From the NCBI RefSeq assembly GCF_005503145.1, contig NZ_SCNV01000029.1:1-64000 (forward strand): a stretch of DNA of 64,000 nucleotides, given 5' to 3'. Positions within the stretch are counted from its first letter, which is position 1, and each line of letters opens with the position of its first letter. Under the pieces are notes generated by a model that searched no databases, was not told where the DNA came from, and saw only the letters and a program-made list of their open reading frames with translations. Shown in pieces: positions 16,623 to 26,080 of the stretch. The position numbers and the translations under genes are program-made. Source of the DNA: Burkholderia sp. 4M9327F10. GTDB taxonomy: Bacteria; Pseudomonadota; Gammaproteobacteria; Burkholderiales; Burkholderiaceae.

Positions 16623-17687
16623 TCAGGGCGTGCCCGAATCCCACAGGCCTGCCACCGGGCTCGACGAGTCCGGCGCAGCGAGGCCGAAGTGACGATAGGT
16701 CAGCAGCGTGGCGACGCGGCCACGTGGCGTGCGCTGCAAGAAACCTTGCTGGATCAGATATGGCTCCAGCACGTCTTCAATCGTGTCACGCTCTTCACCG
16801 ATCGCTGCGGCCAGATTGTCCACCCCCACCGGACCGCCGTCGAACTTGTGCAGGATCGCTTCAAGCAGCTTGCGGTCCATCAGGTCGAAGCCGACCGGGT
16901 CCACATCCAGCATTCTCAACGCGGCGTCGGCCACTGACGCGGTGATATTGCCGTCCGCCTTGACCTCGGCGAAGTCGCGCACGCGGCGCAGCAGGCGGTT
17001 GGCAATCCGCGGCGTGCCGCGGGCGCGCCTGGCGATTTCGAACGCGCCGTCCGGATGAATCTGTGCGTGGAGCAGCGACGCCGAACGCGTGACGATGCGC
17101 GCCAGTTCCTCGGGGTTGTAAAACTCGAGCCGCGAGACGATGCCGAAGCGGTCGCGCAGCGGATTGGTCAGCATGCCCGCGCGCGTGGTGGCGCCGACCA
17201 GCGTGAACGGCTGCAGATCGAGCTTCACACTGCGGGCGGCGGGCCCTTCGCCGATCATGATGTCGATCTGATAATCCTCGAGCGCCGGGTACAGGATTTC
17301 CTCGACGACCGGCGAGAGCCGGTGGATTTCGTCGATGAACAGCACGTCGTTCTTTTCGAGGTTGGTGAGCAGCGCCGCGAGGTCACCCGCGCGCTCGAGC
17401 ACCGGGCCGGACGTTTGCCGCAGATTGACACCCATTTCCCGCGCGATGATGTGCGCCAGCGTGGTCTTGCCAAGCCCCGGCGGGCCGAACAGCAGCACGT
17501 GGTCGAGCGATTCGGAGCGGCGCTTGGCGGCCTCGATAAAAATTTCCAGCTGGCCGCGCACCTTTTCCTGCCCGACGTACTCGTCGAGCTGACGCGGACG
17601 CAACGCACGCTCGAACGCTTCTTCGTTCGGCGATACGGGCGTGGCAGCGATGATGCGCTCAGCGGCGAGTTTGTCGGTTTCGATCAT
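16623..17687 (-). CDS. ruvB: Holliday junction branch migration ATPase RuvB
   Basis: RuvB is the AAA+ hexameric motor that drives branch migration with RuvA. The 354-residue protein has Walker A GPPGLGKTTLAHI near residue 65, Walker B FIDEIHR near 117, sensor 1 VGATTRAG near 164 and a C-terminal winged helix ending in RTPRGRVAT. It lies downstream of ruvA on the same strand, with about 130 bases between them. Confidence 0.97.
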   Translation of the reverse strand: MIETDKLAAERIIAATPVSPNEEAFERALRPRQLDEYVGQEKVRGQLEIFIEAAKRRSESLDHVLLFGPPGLGKTTLAHIIAREMGVNLRQTSGPVLERAGDLAALLTNLEKNDVLFIDEIHRLSPVVEEILYPALEDYQIDIMIGEGPAARSVKLDLQPFTLVGATTRAGMLTNPLRDRFGIVSRLEFYNPEELARIVTRSASLLHAQIHPDGAFEIARRARGTPRIANRLLRRVRDFAEVKADGNITASVADAALRMLDVDPVGFDLMDRKLLEAILHKFDGGPVGVDNLAAAIGEERDTIEDVLEPYLIQQGFLQRTPRGRVATLLTYRHFGLAAPDSSSPVAGLWDSGTP

Positions 17688-17816
17688 GGATGCATTGTAC
17701 CGCGCGGCGCCCGTTGCCGAAGCTGGCCGAACGGCCAGGGTGCGCTTTAGGCCGCGGTGTGCGAAGCTTTAACCGTCGCACGCCGGGCCGGGGAGGCGGG
17801 CTGGCGCCGCGCCCCG

Positions 17817-18398
17817 TCAGGTCTTGGAAAGCGCCTTCAGGGCGAGCTTGATGCCCTCGGATACCCCGGTGCCGGCCGGTACGTTCTTGACGGCTGCCAA
17901 GGCTTCTTTTTCCGAGTAACCCAAGGCGAGCAAGGCGTTGAGGATGTCGGAAGCGTGGTCGGAGGCCGACACTGCGCCAGCCATCGAACCCAGGTCGGCG
18001 CCGAGCTTGCCCTTCAGTTCGAGCAGCAGCCGCTCCGCGGTTTTCTTGCCGATGCCCGGCACCCGCGTGAGACGTGCCGCGTCCTGCAGCGTGACGGTTT
18101 GCGCCAGTTCGTGCACGCTCATGCCGGAGAGCACGGCGAGCGCCATCCGTGCGCCGATGCCGGTGATCTTCAGCAGCTCGCGGAAGGTTGCGCGCTCTTC
18201 GGCGGTGCCGAAGCCGTACAGCAGGTGAGCGTCCTCACGCACGATCATCTGGGTGAGCAGGACCACCCGTTCACCGGTCGAGGGCAGGTTGTAGAACGTG
18301 CTCATCGGCACGTCGACTTCGTAGCCCACGCCGTTGCAGTCGACGAGCAGGTGTGGCGGGTTTTTTTCCAGCAGGACGCCGGCAATGCGACCGATCAT
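17817..18398 (-). CDS. ruvA: Holliday junction branch migration protein RuvA
   Basis: RuvA is the junction-binding tetramer. The 193-residue product starts MIGRIAGVLLEKNPPHLLVD (domain I OB fold). Helix-hairpin-helix motifs follow in the middle (LLKITGIGARMAL and LTRVPGIGKKTAERL). A C-terminal domain III (ALLALGYSEKEALAAV) contacts RuvB. ruvB follows on the same strand. ruvC is on the same strand upstream but is separated by a plus-strand LysE gene. Confidence 0.96.
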   Translation of the reverse strand: MIGRIAGVLLEKNPPHLLVDCNGVGYEVDVPMSTFYNLPSTGERVVLLTQMIVREDAHLLYGFGTAEERATFRELLKITGIGARMALAVLSGMSVHELAQTVTLQDAARLTRVPGIGKKTAERLLLELKGKLGADLGSMAGAVSASDHASDILNALLALGYSEKEALAAVKNVPAGTGVSEGIKLALKALSKT

Positions 18399-18611
18399 GG
18401 CGGGTTCAATCGTGAGAGAAAGGGCGAGTGTAGCGCAGCGCGCCGGTATGCGGCCTGGTCGCGCGGGTGATTGTGTGCGGCAGGCCAGAGGGGCTTGCTT
18501 TGGGACGGCTCAGTGGCACGGATTGACCCTTCGAGGGGTGTCAAATACACTGACCTCCCTTTTGGACGGTTCGCGCCAGCTCCGAACCGACCCTGACCAA
18601 AAGGACATCTC

Positions 18612-19247
18612 ATGCTGAGCTTTGCGACTCTCGCTCTCTTTGCCGGTGCGTGCCTTGCACTCACTGCCACGCCCGGTCCCGACATGTTGCTGATCGCCTC
18701 GCGCAGCGTCAGCCAGGGCCGCGCGGCAGGCTTCGCTTCGCTCGCCGGGATTCAGGCCGGCACCTACTGCCATGCGCTGGCCGCGGCCTTCGGTCTGTCC
18801 CAGCTCTTTCTCGCCGTGCCGATGGCCTACGACGTCGTGCGCTTCGCGGGCGCCGGCTACCTGCTATATCTGGCATGGAAGACTTTTCGTGCCGAGGCGA
18901 CAGTGCTGTCGCCGAGCGCGTCTATGAGCCGCTATCCGGTCGCGAAGATCTTCCGGCAAGGGCTCTTCACCAACCTGCTCAACCCGAAAATGGCGTTGTT
19001 CGTGCTCGCGCTGTTTCCGCAGTTCGTGCGTCCGGAGGCGGGCTCGGTGGCGCTGCAGATCCTGTTGCTGGCGACAGTGCTGAACCTGATCGGCCTGTGC
19101 GTGAACGGCGCCGTCATCCTGACTGCTAGCAAGCTGAGCCGCAGACTGTCGGCCGGGCGCCGGGGCGTGTCGCGGTTACCGCAATATCTGCTGGGATCAG
19201 TGTTTGCGGGCTTGGCTTGCCGGTTGGCGTTGGCAAGCCGTCACTGA
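18612..19247 (+). CDS. LysE/RhtB-family amino acid exporter
   Basis: The 211-residue membrane protein begins with a hydrophobic segment followed by TATPGPDMLLIASRSVSQG, the signature of the RhtB/LysE efflux family. About six membrane helices can be seen, including LLILATVLNLIGLCVNGAVI-like stretches near the C-terminus. The substrate is unknown (homoserine, threonine and similar in characterised members). AAGGA precedes the start. It is inserted on the opposite strand between ruvA and ruvC. Confidence 0.88.
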   Translation: MLSFATLALFAGACLALTATPGPDMLLIASRSVSQGRAAGFASLAGIQAGTYCHALAAAFGLSQLFLAVPMAYDVVRFAGAGYLLYLAWKTFRAEATVLSPSASMSRYPVAKIFRQGLFTNLLNPKMALFVLALFPQFVRPEAGSVALQILLLATVLNLIGLCVNGAVILTASKLSRRLSAGRRGVSRLPQYLLGSVFAGLACRLALASRH

Positions 19248-19311
19248 GAGCGGCCGATTTGCGAGCCGCCCGGATTGGCATGCGCCGCGCCGCGAATGGC
19301 CGGGGCCCGTC

Positions 19312-19854
19312 CTACCCCACCAGCCGCCCACGCCGCACCCGCAGCCCCTTCTTGGCGAGCGACGGCGCAATACCGCCCAGCGTGTTGAGCGTGCTGCCGC
19401 CGTGGGCGTGGCAGATCGCCATGCCGAGCGCGTCGGCGGCGTCGGTGCTGGGCACGCCGGTGAGGTTGAGCAGACGCACCACCATCTGCTGCATCTGTTC
19501 CTTGGTGGCGCGGCCATACCCCACCACCGCCTGCTTCAACTGCAGCGCGGTGTACTCGGCCACCGGCACGCCGCCCGCCACCAGCCCGCAGATCGCGGCG
19601 CCGCGCGCCTGGCCGAGCAGCAGCGTGGATTGAGGATTGACGTTGACGAACACCTTTTCGATCGCCGACTGATCGGGAGCGTGCTGGCGAATCAGCGTCG
19701 AAATGCCCTCGAAGATGGTGCCAAGGCGCGACGGCAAGTCCGCGTCGGCGGTCTTGATGACGCCGCTTGCGACGTAGCTGAGCTGATGACCGTTCTGGTC
19801 GATCACGCCGAAACCGGTCACACGCAAGCCGGGGTCGATGCCGAGAATTCTCAT
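19312..19854 (-). CDS. ruvC: Holliday junction resolvase RuvC
   Basis: RuvC cuts Holliday junctions symmetrically. The 180-residue protein has its four acidic catalytic positions in recognisable places: Asp in ILGIDPGLRVTG at the N-terminus, Glu in AIEKVFVNVNPQ, and two Asp in STDAADALGMAICHAH. Length is normal. The gene is separated from ruvA by the oppositely oriented LysE gene, so coordinated ruvCAB transcription is unlikely here. Confidence 0.95.
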   Translation of the reverse strand: MRILGIDPGLRVTGFGVIDQNGHQLSYVASGVIKTADADLPSRLGTIFEGISTLIRQHAPDQSAIEKVFVNVNPQSTLLLGQARGAAICGLVAGGVPVAEYTALQLKQAVVGYGRATKEQMQQMVVRLLNLTGVPSTDAADALGMAICHAHGGSTLNTLGGIAPSLAKKGLRVRRGRLVG

Positions 19855-19928
19855 GAGATGCGCTGCGAACTAAGTGCTTGCGATACTACAACGAACGGGC
19901 CGCGCAGCGGCGCACCGGGCGAAGAAAC

Positions 19929-19964
19929 AAAACGGCCCGGCAGATTTCCCTGCCGGGCCGTTTT
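19929..19964 (-). terminator. Terminator downstream of purH
   Basis: The 14-bp perfect stem (19929-19942 with 19951-19964) has an 8-nt loop. On the minus strand it is followed by a T-rich stretch (TTTTGTTTC). It stops transcription from the dusB-fis-purH direction before ruvC. Confidence 0.88.
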
Positions 19965-20036
19965 GTTCAGGCCGCCAAAGCCAGCGCGATTGCTTCAGAG
20001 GAGGCGCATGCGCGCTTGCCCCCGGTCAACCCTGAA

Positions 20037-21602
20037 TCAATGGCGGAAGTGACGCACGCCGGTCAGCACCATCGCGATGTTGTGCTCATCGGCCGCTGCG
20101 ATCACTTCATCGTCGCGCATCGAGCCGCCCGGCTGGATCACGACGGTCGCGCCTGCGTTGACCACCACGTCGAGACCGTCGCGGAACGGGAAGAAGGCAT
20201 CCGACGCCACGGCCGAGCCGGCGAGTGTCAGGCCGGCGTTTTGCGCCTTGATGCTCGCAATGCGCGCCGAATCCACGCGGCTCATCTGGCCCGCGCCGAC
20301 GCCGAGCGTCATGCCGTTGCCGCAGAACACGATCGCGTTCGACTTCACGTACTTCGCCACGCGCCAGGCGAACAGCAGATCGTCCATTTCCTTCGGCGTC
20401 GGGTGACGCTTCGTGACGACGCGCAATTCGTGCGGCTGCACATTGCGCGAATCGAGCGATTGCACCAGCAAACCGCCGCCCACGCGCTTCAGATCGAAGG
20501 TGTTGTGACCGTCGCCCAGGGCGATTTCCAGCAGGCGCACGTTCTGCTTCGCTGCGAACACCTGGCGAGCGGCTGTGCTAAACGACGGCGCGATCAGCAC
20601 TTCGACGAACTGCTTGGCCACGGCCTGTGCCGCCGCTTCGTCCACTTCGCGGTTGAAGGCGATGATGCCGCCGAACGCCGAAGTCGGATCGGTCTGCAGC
20701 GCCTTCGCGTAGGCTTCGTGTGCATCTGCGCCCACTGCCACGCCGCACGGGTTCGCGTGCTTGACGATCACGCAGGCCGGCACTTCGAAGGTCTTCACGC
20801 ATTCCCATGCTGCATCGGAATCGGCGATGTTGTTGTACGAGAGTTCCTTGCCTTGCAACTGCTCGTAGTTCGCCAGCGCGCCCGCCGGCACCGACAGGTC
20901 ACGGTAGAACGCTGCGCTCTGGTGCGGGTTTTCGCCGTAGCGCAGGTCCTGCACCTTGTCGAAGGCCAGATTGAAGGTGGCCGGGTAGGTGTTGCGCGAC
21001 GAATGTTGCAGCTCTTCGGTCAGGCTCGTCAGGTAGTTCGTGATCGCACCGTCGTACTGCGCGGTGTGGGCGAACACCTTGGTGGCCAGGCGGAAGTTGG
21101 TCTTGTAGCCCACCGAGTTGCCGTTTGCGCGCATCTCTTCGAGCACGACCGCGTAATCCGACGGGTCCACCACCACCGTCACGTCGCGATGATTCTTCGC
21201 GGCGGAGCGCAGCATCGTCGGGCCGCCGATGTCGATGTTCTCGATCGCGTCTTCCAGCGAGCACTCTTCCTTCGCCACCGTCTGCACGAACGGGTACAGG
21301 TTCACGACCAGCAGGTCGATGGTCGGAATGTCGTGCTTTTCAAGCGCGGCCATGTGTTCCGGCAGGTCGCGGCGTGCGAGGATGCCGCCGTGCACTTTCG
21401 GATGCAGCGTTTTCACGCGCCCATCGAGCATTTCCGGAAAGCCCGTGTAGTCGGCCACTTCGGTAACGGCGAGGCCCGCGTCAGCGAGCAGTTTCGCGGT
21501 GCCGCCGGTGGACAGGATCTTGACGCCGAGGTCCGACAGCGATTTGGCGAAATCGACGATGCCGGATTTGTCGGAAACGGAGATGAGCGCTTGCTTGATC
21601 AT
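20037..21602 (-). CDS. purH: Bifunctional AICAR transformylase/IMP cyclohydrolase
   Basis: PurH carries out the last two steps to IMP. The start at 21602 gives MIKQALISVSDKSGIVDFA and 521 residues; the longer open frame upstream is not homologous. The N-terminal ~150 residues form the MGS-like cyclohydrolase domain (ILSTGGTAKLL, DGRVKTLHPKVHGG). The remainder is the transformylase domain with the catalytic KHANPCGVAVG and ending in the MRDDEVIAAADEHNI region. It follows fis by 56 bases and may be part of the same transcript. Confidence 0.97.
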   Translation of the reverse strand: MIKQALISVSDKSGIVDFAKSLSDLGVKILSTGGTAKLLADAGLAVTEVADYTGFPEMLDGRVKTLHPKVHGGILARRDLPEHMAALEKHDIPTIDLLVVNLYPFVQTVAKEECSLEDAIENIDIGGPTMLRSAAKNHRDVTVVVDPSDYAVVLEEMRANGNSVGYKTNFRLATKVFAHTAQYDGAITNYLTSLTEELQHSSRNTYPATFNLAFDKVQDLRYGENPHQSAAFYRDLSVPAGALANYEQLQGKELSYNNIADSDAAWECVKTFEVPACVIVKHANPCGVAVGADAHEAYAKALQTDPTSAFGGIIAFNREVDEAAAQAVAKQFVEVLIAPSFSTAARQVFAAKQNVRLLEIALGDGHNTFDLKRVGGGLLVQSLDSRNVQPHELRVVTKRHPTPKEMDDLLFAWRVAKYVKSNAIVFCGNGMTLGVGAGQMSRVDSARIASIKAQNAGLTLAGSAVASDAFFPFRDGLDVVVNAGATVVIQPGGSMRDDEVIAAADEHNIAMVLTGVRHFRH

Positions 21603-21658
21603 GATGAAGACGAAAGCCGAAGGGAAACGTGGCAGGGGCGCCAGGAAACTGCAATGAG

Positions 21659-21892
21659 CTACAGCAAACCGTGCTGTTGCAGCTTCTTGCGCAGCGTATT
21701 GCGGTTGATGCCGAGATACTCGGCGGCCAGCGACTGATTGCCGCCGGCCTGCTCGAGCACCACCTCGAGCAACGGTTTTTCGACACACGAAATAACCATG
21801 TCGTACACGTCATGCGGATTGGAACCGTCGAGATCCTGGAAATACATTCCCAGGCTGTCGCGGACAGATTGTTCGATATTGTTCTTGCTCAT
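21659..21892 (-). CDS. fis: Fis-family nucleoid protein
   Basis: The 77-residue protein corresponds to the C-terminal part of E. coli Fis (98 residues). It has the helix-turn-helix GGNQSLAAEYLGINRNTLRKKL near its end. As in enterics, it directly follows dusB: its ATG (21890-21892) overlaps the dusB stop by 4 bases. Fis bends DNA and activates rRNA and other growth-related promoters. The short form lacking the N-terminal beta-hairpin is usual for this group, in my recollection. Confidence 0.93.
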   Translation of the reverse strand: MSKNNIEQSVRDSLGMYFQDLDGSNPHDVYDMVISCVEKPLLEVVLEQAGGNQSLAAEYLGINRNTLRKKLQQHGLL

Positions 21893-22953
21893 GCTGCTAG
21901 TCGGTCGGAATGGTCCGGCTCGCCGTTCGGGTTGACATCCTCTTCCACGTAGACGAGGCGGTCGGAGAGCGCCTTTTGGGCGTCGAAGAACTCATTGACG
22001 GCGAGCAGTTGCTCGCGCGTCGTGTCCAGCGTATTCATGCGATGCCGGAACACATTGGCGCCAGAAAGGCCGCGAGTGTACCAGCCGATGTGCTTGCGTG
22101 CTGTGCGCACGCCGGTAAATTCGCCATAGAAAGCGTAGTGATCTTCGAGATGCTCGTTCATGACCTGCTGGATCTCGTCGATGCGCGGCGGCGGCAACAG
22201 CTCGCCGGTCTGCAGGAAATGCTCGATCTCGCGGAACAGCCACGGACGGCCCTGCGCCGCGCGGCCGATCATGATGGCGTCGGCGCCGGTGGCGGCGAGC
22301 ACGTCGCGCGCCTTCTGCGGCGTGGTGATGTCGCCGTTGGCGACCACCGGGATGCGCACCGCGGCCTTCACCGCGGCGATGGTTTCGTATTCGGCGTCGC
22401 CGTGATACAGGTCGGCGCGGGTGCGGCCGTGCACCGTCAGCATGGAAATGCCGGCGTCTTCGGCCAGATGCGCCACACTCAAGGCGTTCTTGTTGTCGCG
22501 ATTCCAGCCGGTGCGGATTTTCAGTGTCACGGGCACCGCGTCAGGGCCCACGCCCACCGCGCCCACCACCGCCTCGACAATGCGTTGCACGAGCGGCTCG
22601 TTCTGCAGCAGCGCCGAGCCGGCGGCCACGTTGCAGACCTTCTTGGCCGGGCAACCCATGTTGATGTCGATGATCTGCGCGCCATTGGCGACGTTGTAGC
22701 GCGCGGCTTCGGCCATCATGGCCGGATCGGCGCCGGCGATCTGCACGGCGATCGGCTCGACCTCGCCCGTGTGATTGGCGCGGCGCATGGTCTTCTCGCT
22801 TTTCCACAACTGCGCGTTCGACGCGACCATCTCCGACACGGCATAGCCCGCGCCCAGCCGCTTGCAGAGCTGGCGGAACGGCCGGTCGGTCACACCCGCC
22901 ATGGGGGCGACGAACAGGTTGTTGCGCAGATTGTGGGGGCCGAGAGTGGGCAT
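21889..22953 (-). CDS. dusB: tRNA-dihydrouridine synthase B
   Basis: This FMN enzyme reduces specific uridines of tRNA to dihydrouridine. Starting at the ATG 22951-22953 gives 354 residues (an in-frame ATG 24 bases upstream is possible). Family features are VAPMAGVTDRPFR near residue 20, DINMGCPAKKV with the catalytic cysteine in the following CNVAAGSALL, and VVANGDITTPQKA with the flavin-contacting residues. It is translationally coupled to fis. The 264-base upstream gap (22954-23217) contains a 7-bp hairpin at 23091-23110. Confidence 0.94.
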   Translation of the reverse strand: MPTLGPHNLRNNLFVAPMAGVTDRPFRQLCKRLGAGYAVSEMVASNAQLWKSEKTMRRANHTGEVEPIAVQIAGADPAMMAEAARYNVANGAQIIDINMGCPAKKVCNVAAGSALLQNEPLVQRIVEAVVGAVGVGPDAVPVTLKIRTGWNRDNKNALSVAHLAEDAGISMLTVHGRTRADLYHGDAEYETIAAVKAAVRIPVVANGDITTPQKARDVLAATGADAIMIGRAAQGRPWLFREIEHFLQTGELLPPPRIDEIQQVMNEHLEDHYAFYGEFTGVRTARKHIGWYTRGLSGANVFRHRMNTLDTTREQLLAVNEFFDAQKALSDRLVYVEEDVNPNGEPDHSDRLAA

Positions 22954-23090
22954 GGCAGGGGCGCAGCCGCCGCGCATCGCAGTGATGGGGACGGTCGCAA
23001 ATCGCGAGGGAAAACCTGTATTTTAGCGTTAACGGATTGGTGGCACCCGACTTGAGGCTGTCGTAACCCTTTAAATCTTCTATGAAAGTG

Positions 23091-23110
23091 CGCGGGTTCA
23101 TAGACCCGCG
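23091..23110. promoter_or_regulatory. Hairpin in the dusB upstream region
   Basis: The perfect stem CGCGGGT/ACCCGCG (23091-23097, 23104-23110) has a 6-nt loop. It lies between the ubiH end and the dusB start on the minus strand. There is no T run, so a simple terminator is unlikely. It could be part of the dusB-fis leader or a protein-binding dyad. Confidence 0.35.
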
Positions 23111-23217
23111 GAACGCGAATCGCCCCGGCGGGCTGCGGGGCCGGCCCGTGCACCGCAGCGGCGCACGAGCATCCTGCCACTCCGCGCCAGCATGATGCGC
23201 AGCGGTTCGGTGGCGGA

Positions 23218-24450
23218 TTAGCGGCGCTGTCCGAACATCATTTGCCGTGCCAGCGCGGTTTTGACCGGTGGCACGAATTCGAGCGCGGTTAGCGCAAGCC
23301 CGCGCAGCGTGCCGAGGGCTGGAAGGTCGACCGTGAAGAGGCGGGCGAGCGTATCGGTGGAGCGGATGGTCAGGCGCCGGTCGAGTGCGCGCCGCTGGGC
23401 GAAGCTGGCCAGGGCGAGCGGTGTTGGGCCATGCTGCGAAAGCGCGTCGGCGAGCGCATGCGCGTCGCGCAGTCCGAGATTCAGCCCTTGGCCCGCCACC
23501 GGATGCAGTGTCTGCGCCGCGTTGCCGATTGCCGCGATGCGCCCTTTGACGAGCGTATCGAGCGCGTTCAGGCCAAGCGGGAAGGCGGCGCGGCCCTTGA
23601 TCTGCGTAAAGCGTCCCATGCGCTCGCCGAATGCGGCGCCGAGCTCGCGCAGGAACGCGTCGTCAGGCAACTGCGCGCGACGGGCCGCCTCTTGCGGCGC
23701 GCAGCACCAGACGAGTGCGTAATCGGCATCGCGTGCGCCGCCGGTCGGCAATAGCGCAATCGGCCCTTGCTCGGTGAAACGCTCCCACGCGACGTGCGGC
23801 CGCGGCGCCGAAACACTGACGGTACCGACGAGCGCGGTTTGCCCATAGTCACGCGTATCGCCGCCGCTTTTCTCCTGCTCATGGAAGGGGCCGCCTTCGG
23901 CGCTCACCAGAATGCGGGTGCGCAGATGACGCGTGACTTGCCCGGTTTGCACCGGCAGCGTGACGCCATCGTGTTCCTGAACCGGCGTCTGCGCCGTGGT
24001 GGACTGGAACCAGTGCACCGGGGTAGGCCGCACGGCGTCGGCGAGCGCCTGCACGATCGAGCCGTAACGCAGCACGTAGCCGAGCGCGGGCAAGCCATGC
24101 TCGCTGTGGTCGATCAGCGTCCGGCCGAAGTGTCCGCGCTGCGAGACATGTATGTGGTGAATCGCGGTGGCGTCCGCCGGCCAGCGCAGCGGTTCCAGAA
24201 TCATCCGGCTGCCTTGCGAGACGGCAATCGCGCGCGGGTCGCCTTGTGAGTCTTCCGGCTTGCGGGCGTCGATCAGCGCAATCGAAAGCCGCTGGGTCGC
24301 GCTGCGGCGCGCGAGCCAGCCGGCCAGCGCGAGTCCGACCGGCCCGGCGCCGACAATGGTCACGTCGAAATCGAACGGCGCGGGGGCAGCGTCAGCGGCG
24401 CCGGGTGCGCCGCTTTGCGGCGCGCCGGCGGGTTGGGAAACGTCAGTCAT
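23218..24450 (-). CDS. ubiH: Ubiquinone biosynthesis monooxygenase UbiH
   Basis: UbiH is an FAD monooxygenase that hydroxylates the ubiquinone ring. The 410-residue protein has an N-terminal dinucleotide motif VGAGPVGLALAGWLAR near residue 32. The second FAD motif is AAIGNAAQTLHPVAGQG near residue 310. The GNAAQ variant, in place of the more common GDAAH, is also found in E. coli UbiH, which is why I choose UbiH over UbiF or UbiI. pepP lies immediately upstream, the same pair as in enterics. A 25-residue Ala/Pro-rich N-terminal stretch precedes the fold. Confidence 0.9.
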   Translation of the reverse strand: MTDVSQPAGAPQSGAPGAADAAPAPFDFDVTIVGAGPVGLALAGWLARRSATQRLSIALIDARKPEDSQGDPRAIAVSQGSRMILEPLRWPADATAIHHIHVSQRGHFGRTLIDHSEHGLPALGYVLRYGSIVQALADAVRPTPVHWFQSTTAQTPVQEHDGVTLPVQTGQVTRHLRTRILVSAEGGPFHEQEKSGGDTRDYGQTALVGTVSVSAPRPHVAWERFTEQGPIALLPTGGARDADYALVWCCAPQEAARRAQLPDDAFLRELGAAFGERMGRFTQIKGRAAFPLGLNALDTLVKGRIAAIGNAAQTLHPVAGQGLNLGLRDAHALADALSQHGPTPLALASFAQRRALDRRLTIRSTDTLARLFTVDLPALGTLRGLALTALEFVPPVKTALARQMMFGQRR

Positions 24451-24468
24451 GGGCGAGCGGTCTGTCCG

Positions 24469-25878
24469 TCAGGCGCTACGCGCGGTGCCCGCTGCCAGCG
24501 CATCCTGCATCATCGCTTCGATCTCGTCGGCCTTGACGGGCACGTCGCGGGTCAGCAGTTCGCAACCGTCCGGCGTGACGACTGCATCGTCCTCGATCCG
24601 GATGCCGATATGCCAGTAGCGCTCGGGGACGTTTTCGGCGGGGCGAATATAGAGGCCCGGTTCGATGGTCAGCGCCATCGACGCACGCAAGGTCCGCGCG
24701 GGCAGTGCGCCTTGCGCGTCGCGTGGCGCGCCGCGTTCGCGATAGTCGCCGCAGTCGTGCACGTCCATGCCGATCCAGTGGCTGGTACGGTGCATGTAGA
24801 ACGGCGCATAGGCGCGCTCCGCGATCACGTCGTCGACCGAGGAGAACAGCGCCCGGTCGATGATGCCGGTATCGAGCAGCCCCTGGGACAGCACGCGCAG
24901 CGCTGCATTGTGCGGATCGTCGAAGGTGGCGCCGGGCCGGGTGGCGGCGATCGCGGCTTCCTGAGCGGCCAGCACGATGTCGTACAGCTCGCGCTGAGGC
25001 GGCGTAAAGCGGCCGTTGGCCGGGAAGGTGCGGGTGATATCGGAGGCGTAGCCGTCCAGTTCGCAGGCGGCGTCGATCAGGATCAGATCGCCGTCGTGCG
25101 CAATCGTGTTGCCTGCCGCGTAGTGCAGCACGCAGGCGTTGGCGCCGGCGGCGACGATCGAGCCGTATGCCGGCCCTTGCGCGCCGTGTTTGCGGAACGT
25201 GTACAGCAACTCGGCTTCGAGTTCGTACTCGCGCACGCCTGGCCGGCATGCGGCCATCGCGCGCCGATGCGCCTGCGCGGAGATTTCGCCGGCGCGGCGC
25301 ATGATCGAGATTTCGTGAGCGTCCTTGAACAGGCGCATTTCGTCGAGCAGCGGCAGCAGGTCGTGCGCGGCCGTTGGCGCAGCGACGCCGCTGCGGCCTT
25401 TGGCGCGCACCGCGTCGAGCCAGCCGCGCACCTGCGCGTCGAGTTCGGCCGAGCTGCCGAGCGCGTAGTGCAGAGCGGGCTTGTCGGCGAGGATCAGCGG
25501 CAGCTGGCTTTCGATATCGTCGACGGCGAAGGCCGCGTCGAAACCGAACGCCTCACGCGCACCCTCGGGGCCGAAGCGAAAGCCATCCCAGATCTCGCGT
25601 TCGGCGTTCTTGGCGCGGCAGAACAGGACCGAGGCCGGATCGTTCCCGCCCGCGCTCGCGTCGAGCACGAGCAGCGCCTGCGGCTCGGTGAAGCCGGTCA
25701 GGTAGTAGAAGTAGCTGTCGTGCCGGTAGGGATAGTCGGCGTCCCGGTTGCGCATCACTTCGGGCGCGGTGGGGACAATGGCGACACCACCGCCCGCCGC
25801 GCGAAGCGCGGCAAGCACGCGCTCGCGGCGCTTGCGGTAGACGTCGATGGCGAGAGTGGGTTCGTTCGGCTGGTTCAT
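24469..25878 (-). CDS. pepP: Xaa-Pro aminopeptidase P
   Basis: The enzyme removes the N-terminal residue from peptides with proline in the second position, using two Mn ions. At 469 residues it has an N-terminal AMP_N domain (DADYPYRHDSYFYYLTGF) and a C-terminal pita-bread domain. The metal ligands can be seen: Asp in LIDAACELDGYASDITRTF, His in MHRTSHWIGMDVHD, Glu in LTIEPGLYI and Glu in GIRIEDDAVV. It lies 18 bases upstream of ubiH in the same operon. Confidence 0.95.
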   Translation of the reverse strand: MNQPNEPTLAIDVYRKRRERVLAALRAAGGGVAIVPTAPEVMRNRDADYPYRHDSYFYYLTGFTEPQALLVLDASAGGNDPASVLFCRAKNAEREIWDGFRFGPEGAREAFGFDAAFAVDDIESQLPLILADKPALHYALGSSAELDAQVRGWLDAVRAKGRSGVAAPTAAHDLLPLLDEMRLFKDAHEISIMRRAGEISAQAHRRAMAACRPGVREYELEAELLYTFRKHGAQGPAYGSIVAAGANACVLHYAAGNTIAHDGDLILIDAACELDGYASDITRTFPANGRFTPPQRELYDIVLAAQEAAIAATRPGATFDDPHNAALRVLSQGLLDTGIIDRALFSSVDDVIAERAYAPFYMHRTSHWIGMDVHDCGDYRERGAPRDAQGALPARTLRASMALTIEPGLYIRPAENVPERYWHIGIRIEDDAVVTPDGCELLTRDVPVKADEIEAMMQDALAAGTARSA

Positions 25879-26080
25879 TGTCAGATTGTAGCGCCCAATT
25901 GGAATACGTTTCCTGCATGCACCCTGGTTATCCGGTCAGATGGACGCCCGGCGCGGCGCGCGGCAATGTTGCAATCCGTCCACAGCTCCGGTGGGCGTTG
26001 TCCCAGAAGATGGGGTGGGGCAGTCTGGATGGCCGTCAACCAACGTATACTTCCGCCCAATTCCAGAAAAGGCAAATGTG

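Noticed and set aside
19878..21737. A 619-codon plus-strand frame
   Set aside because: It is antisense to purH, with a residue composition rich in His, Arg and Val typical of shadow frames in this genome.
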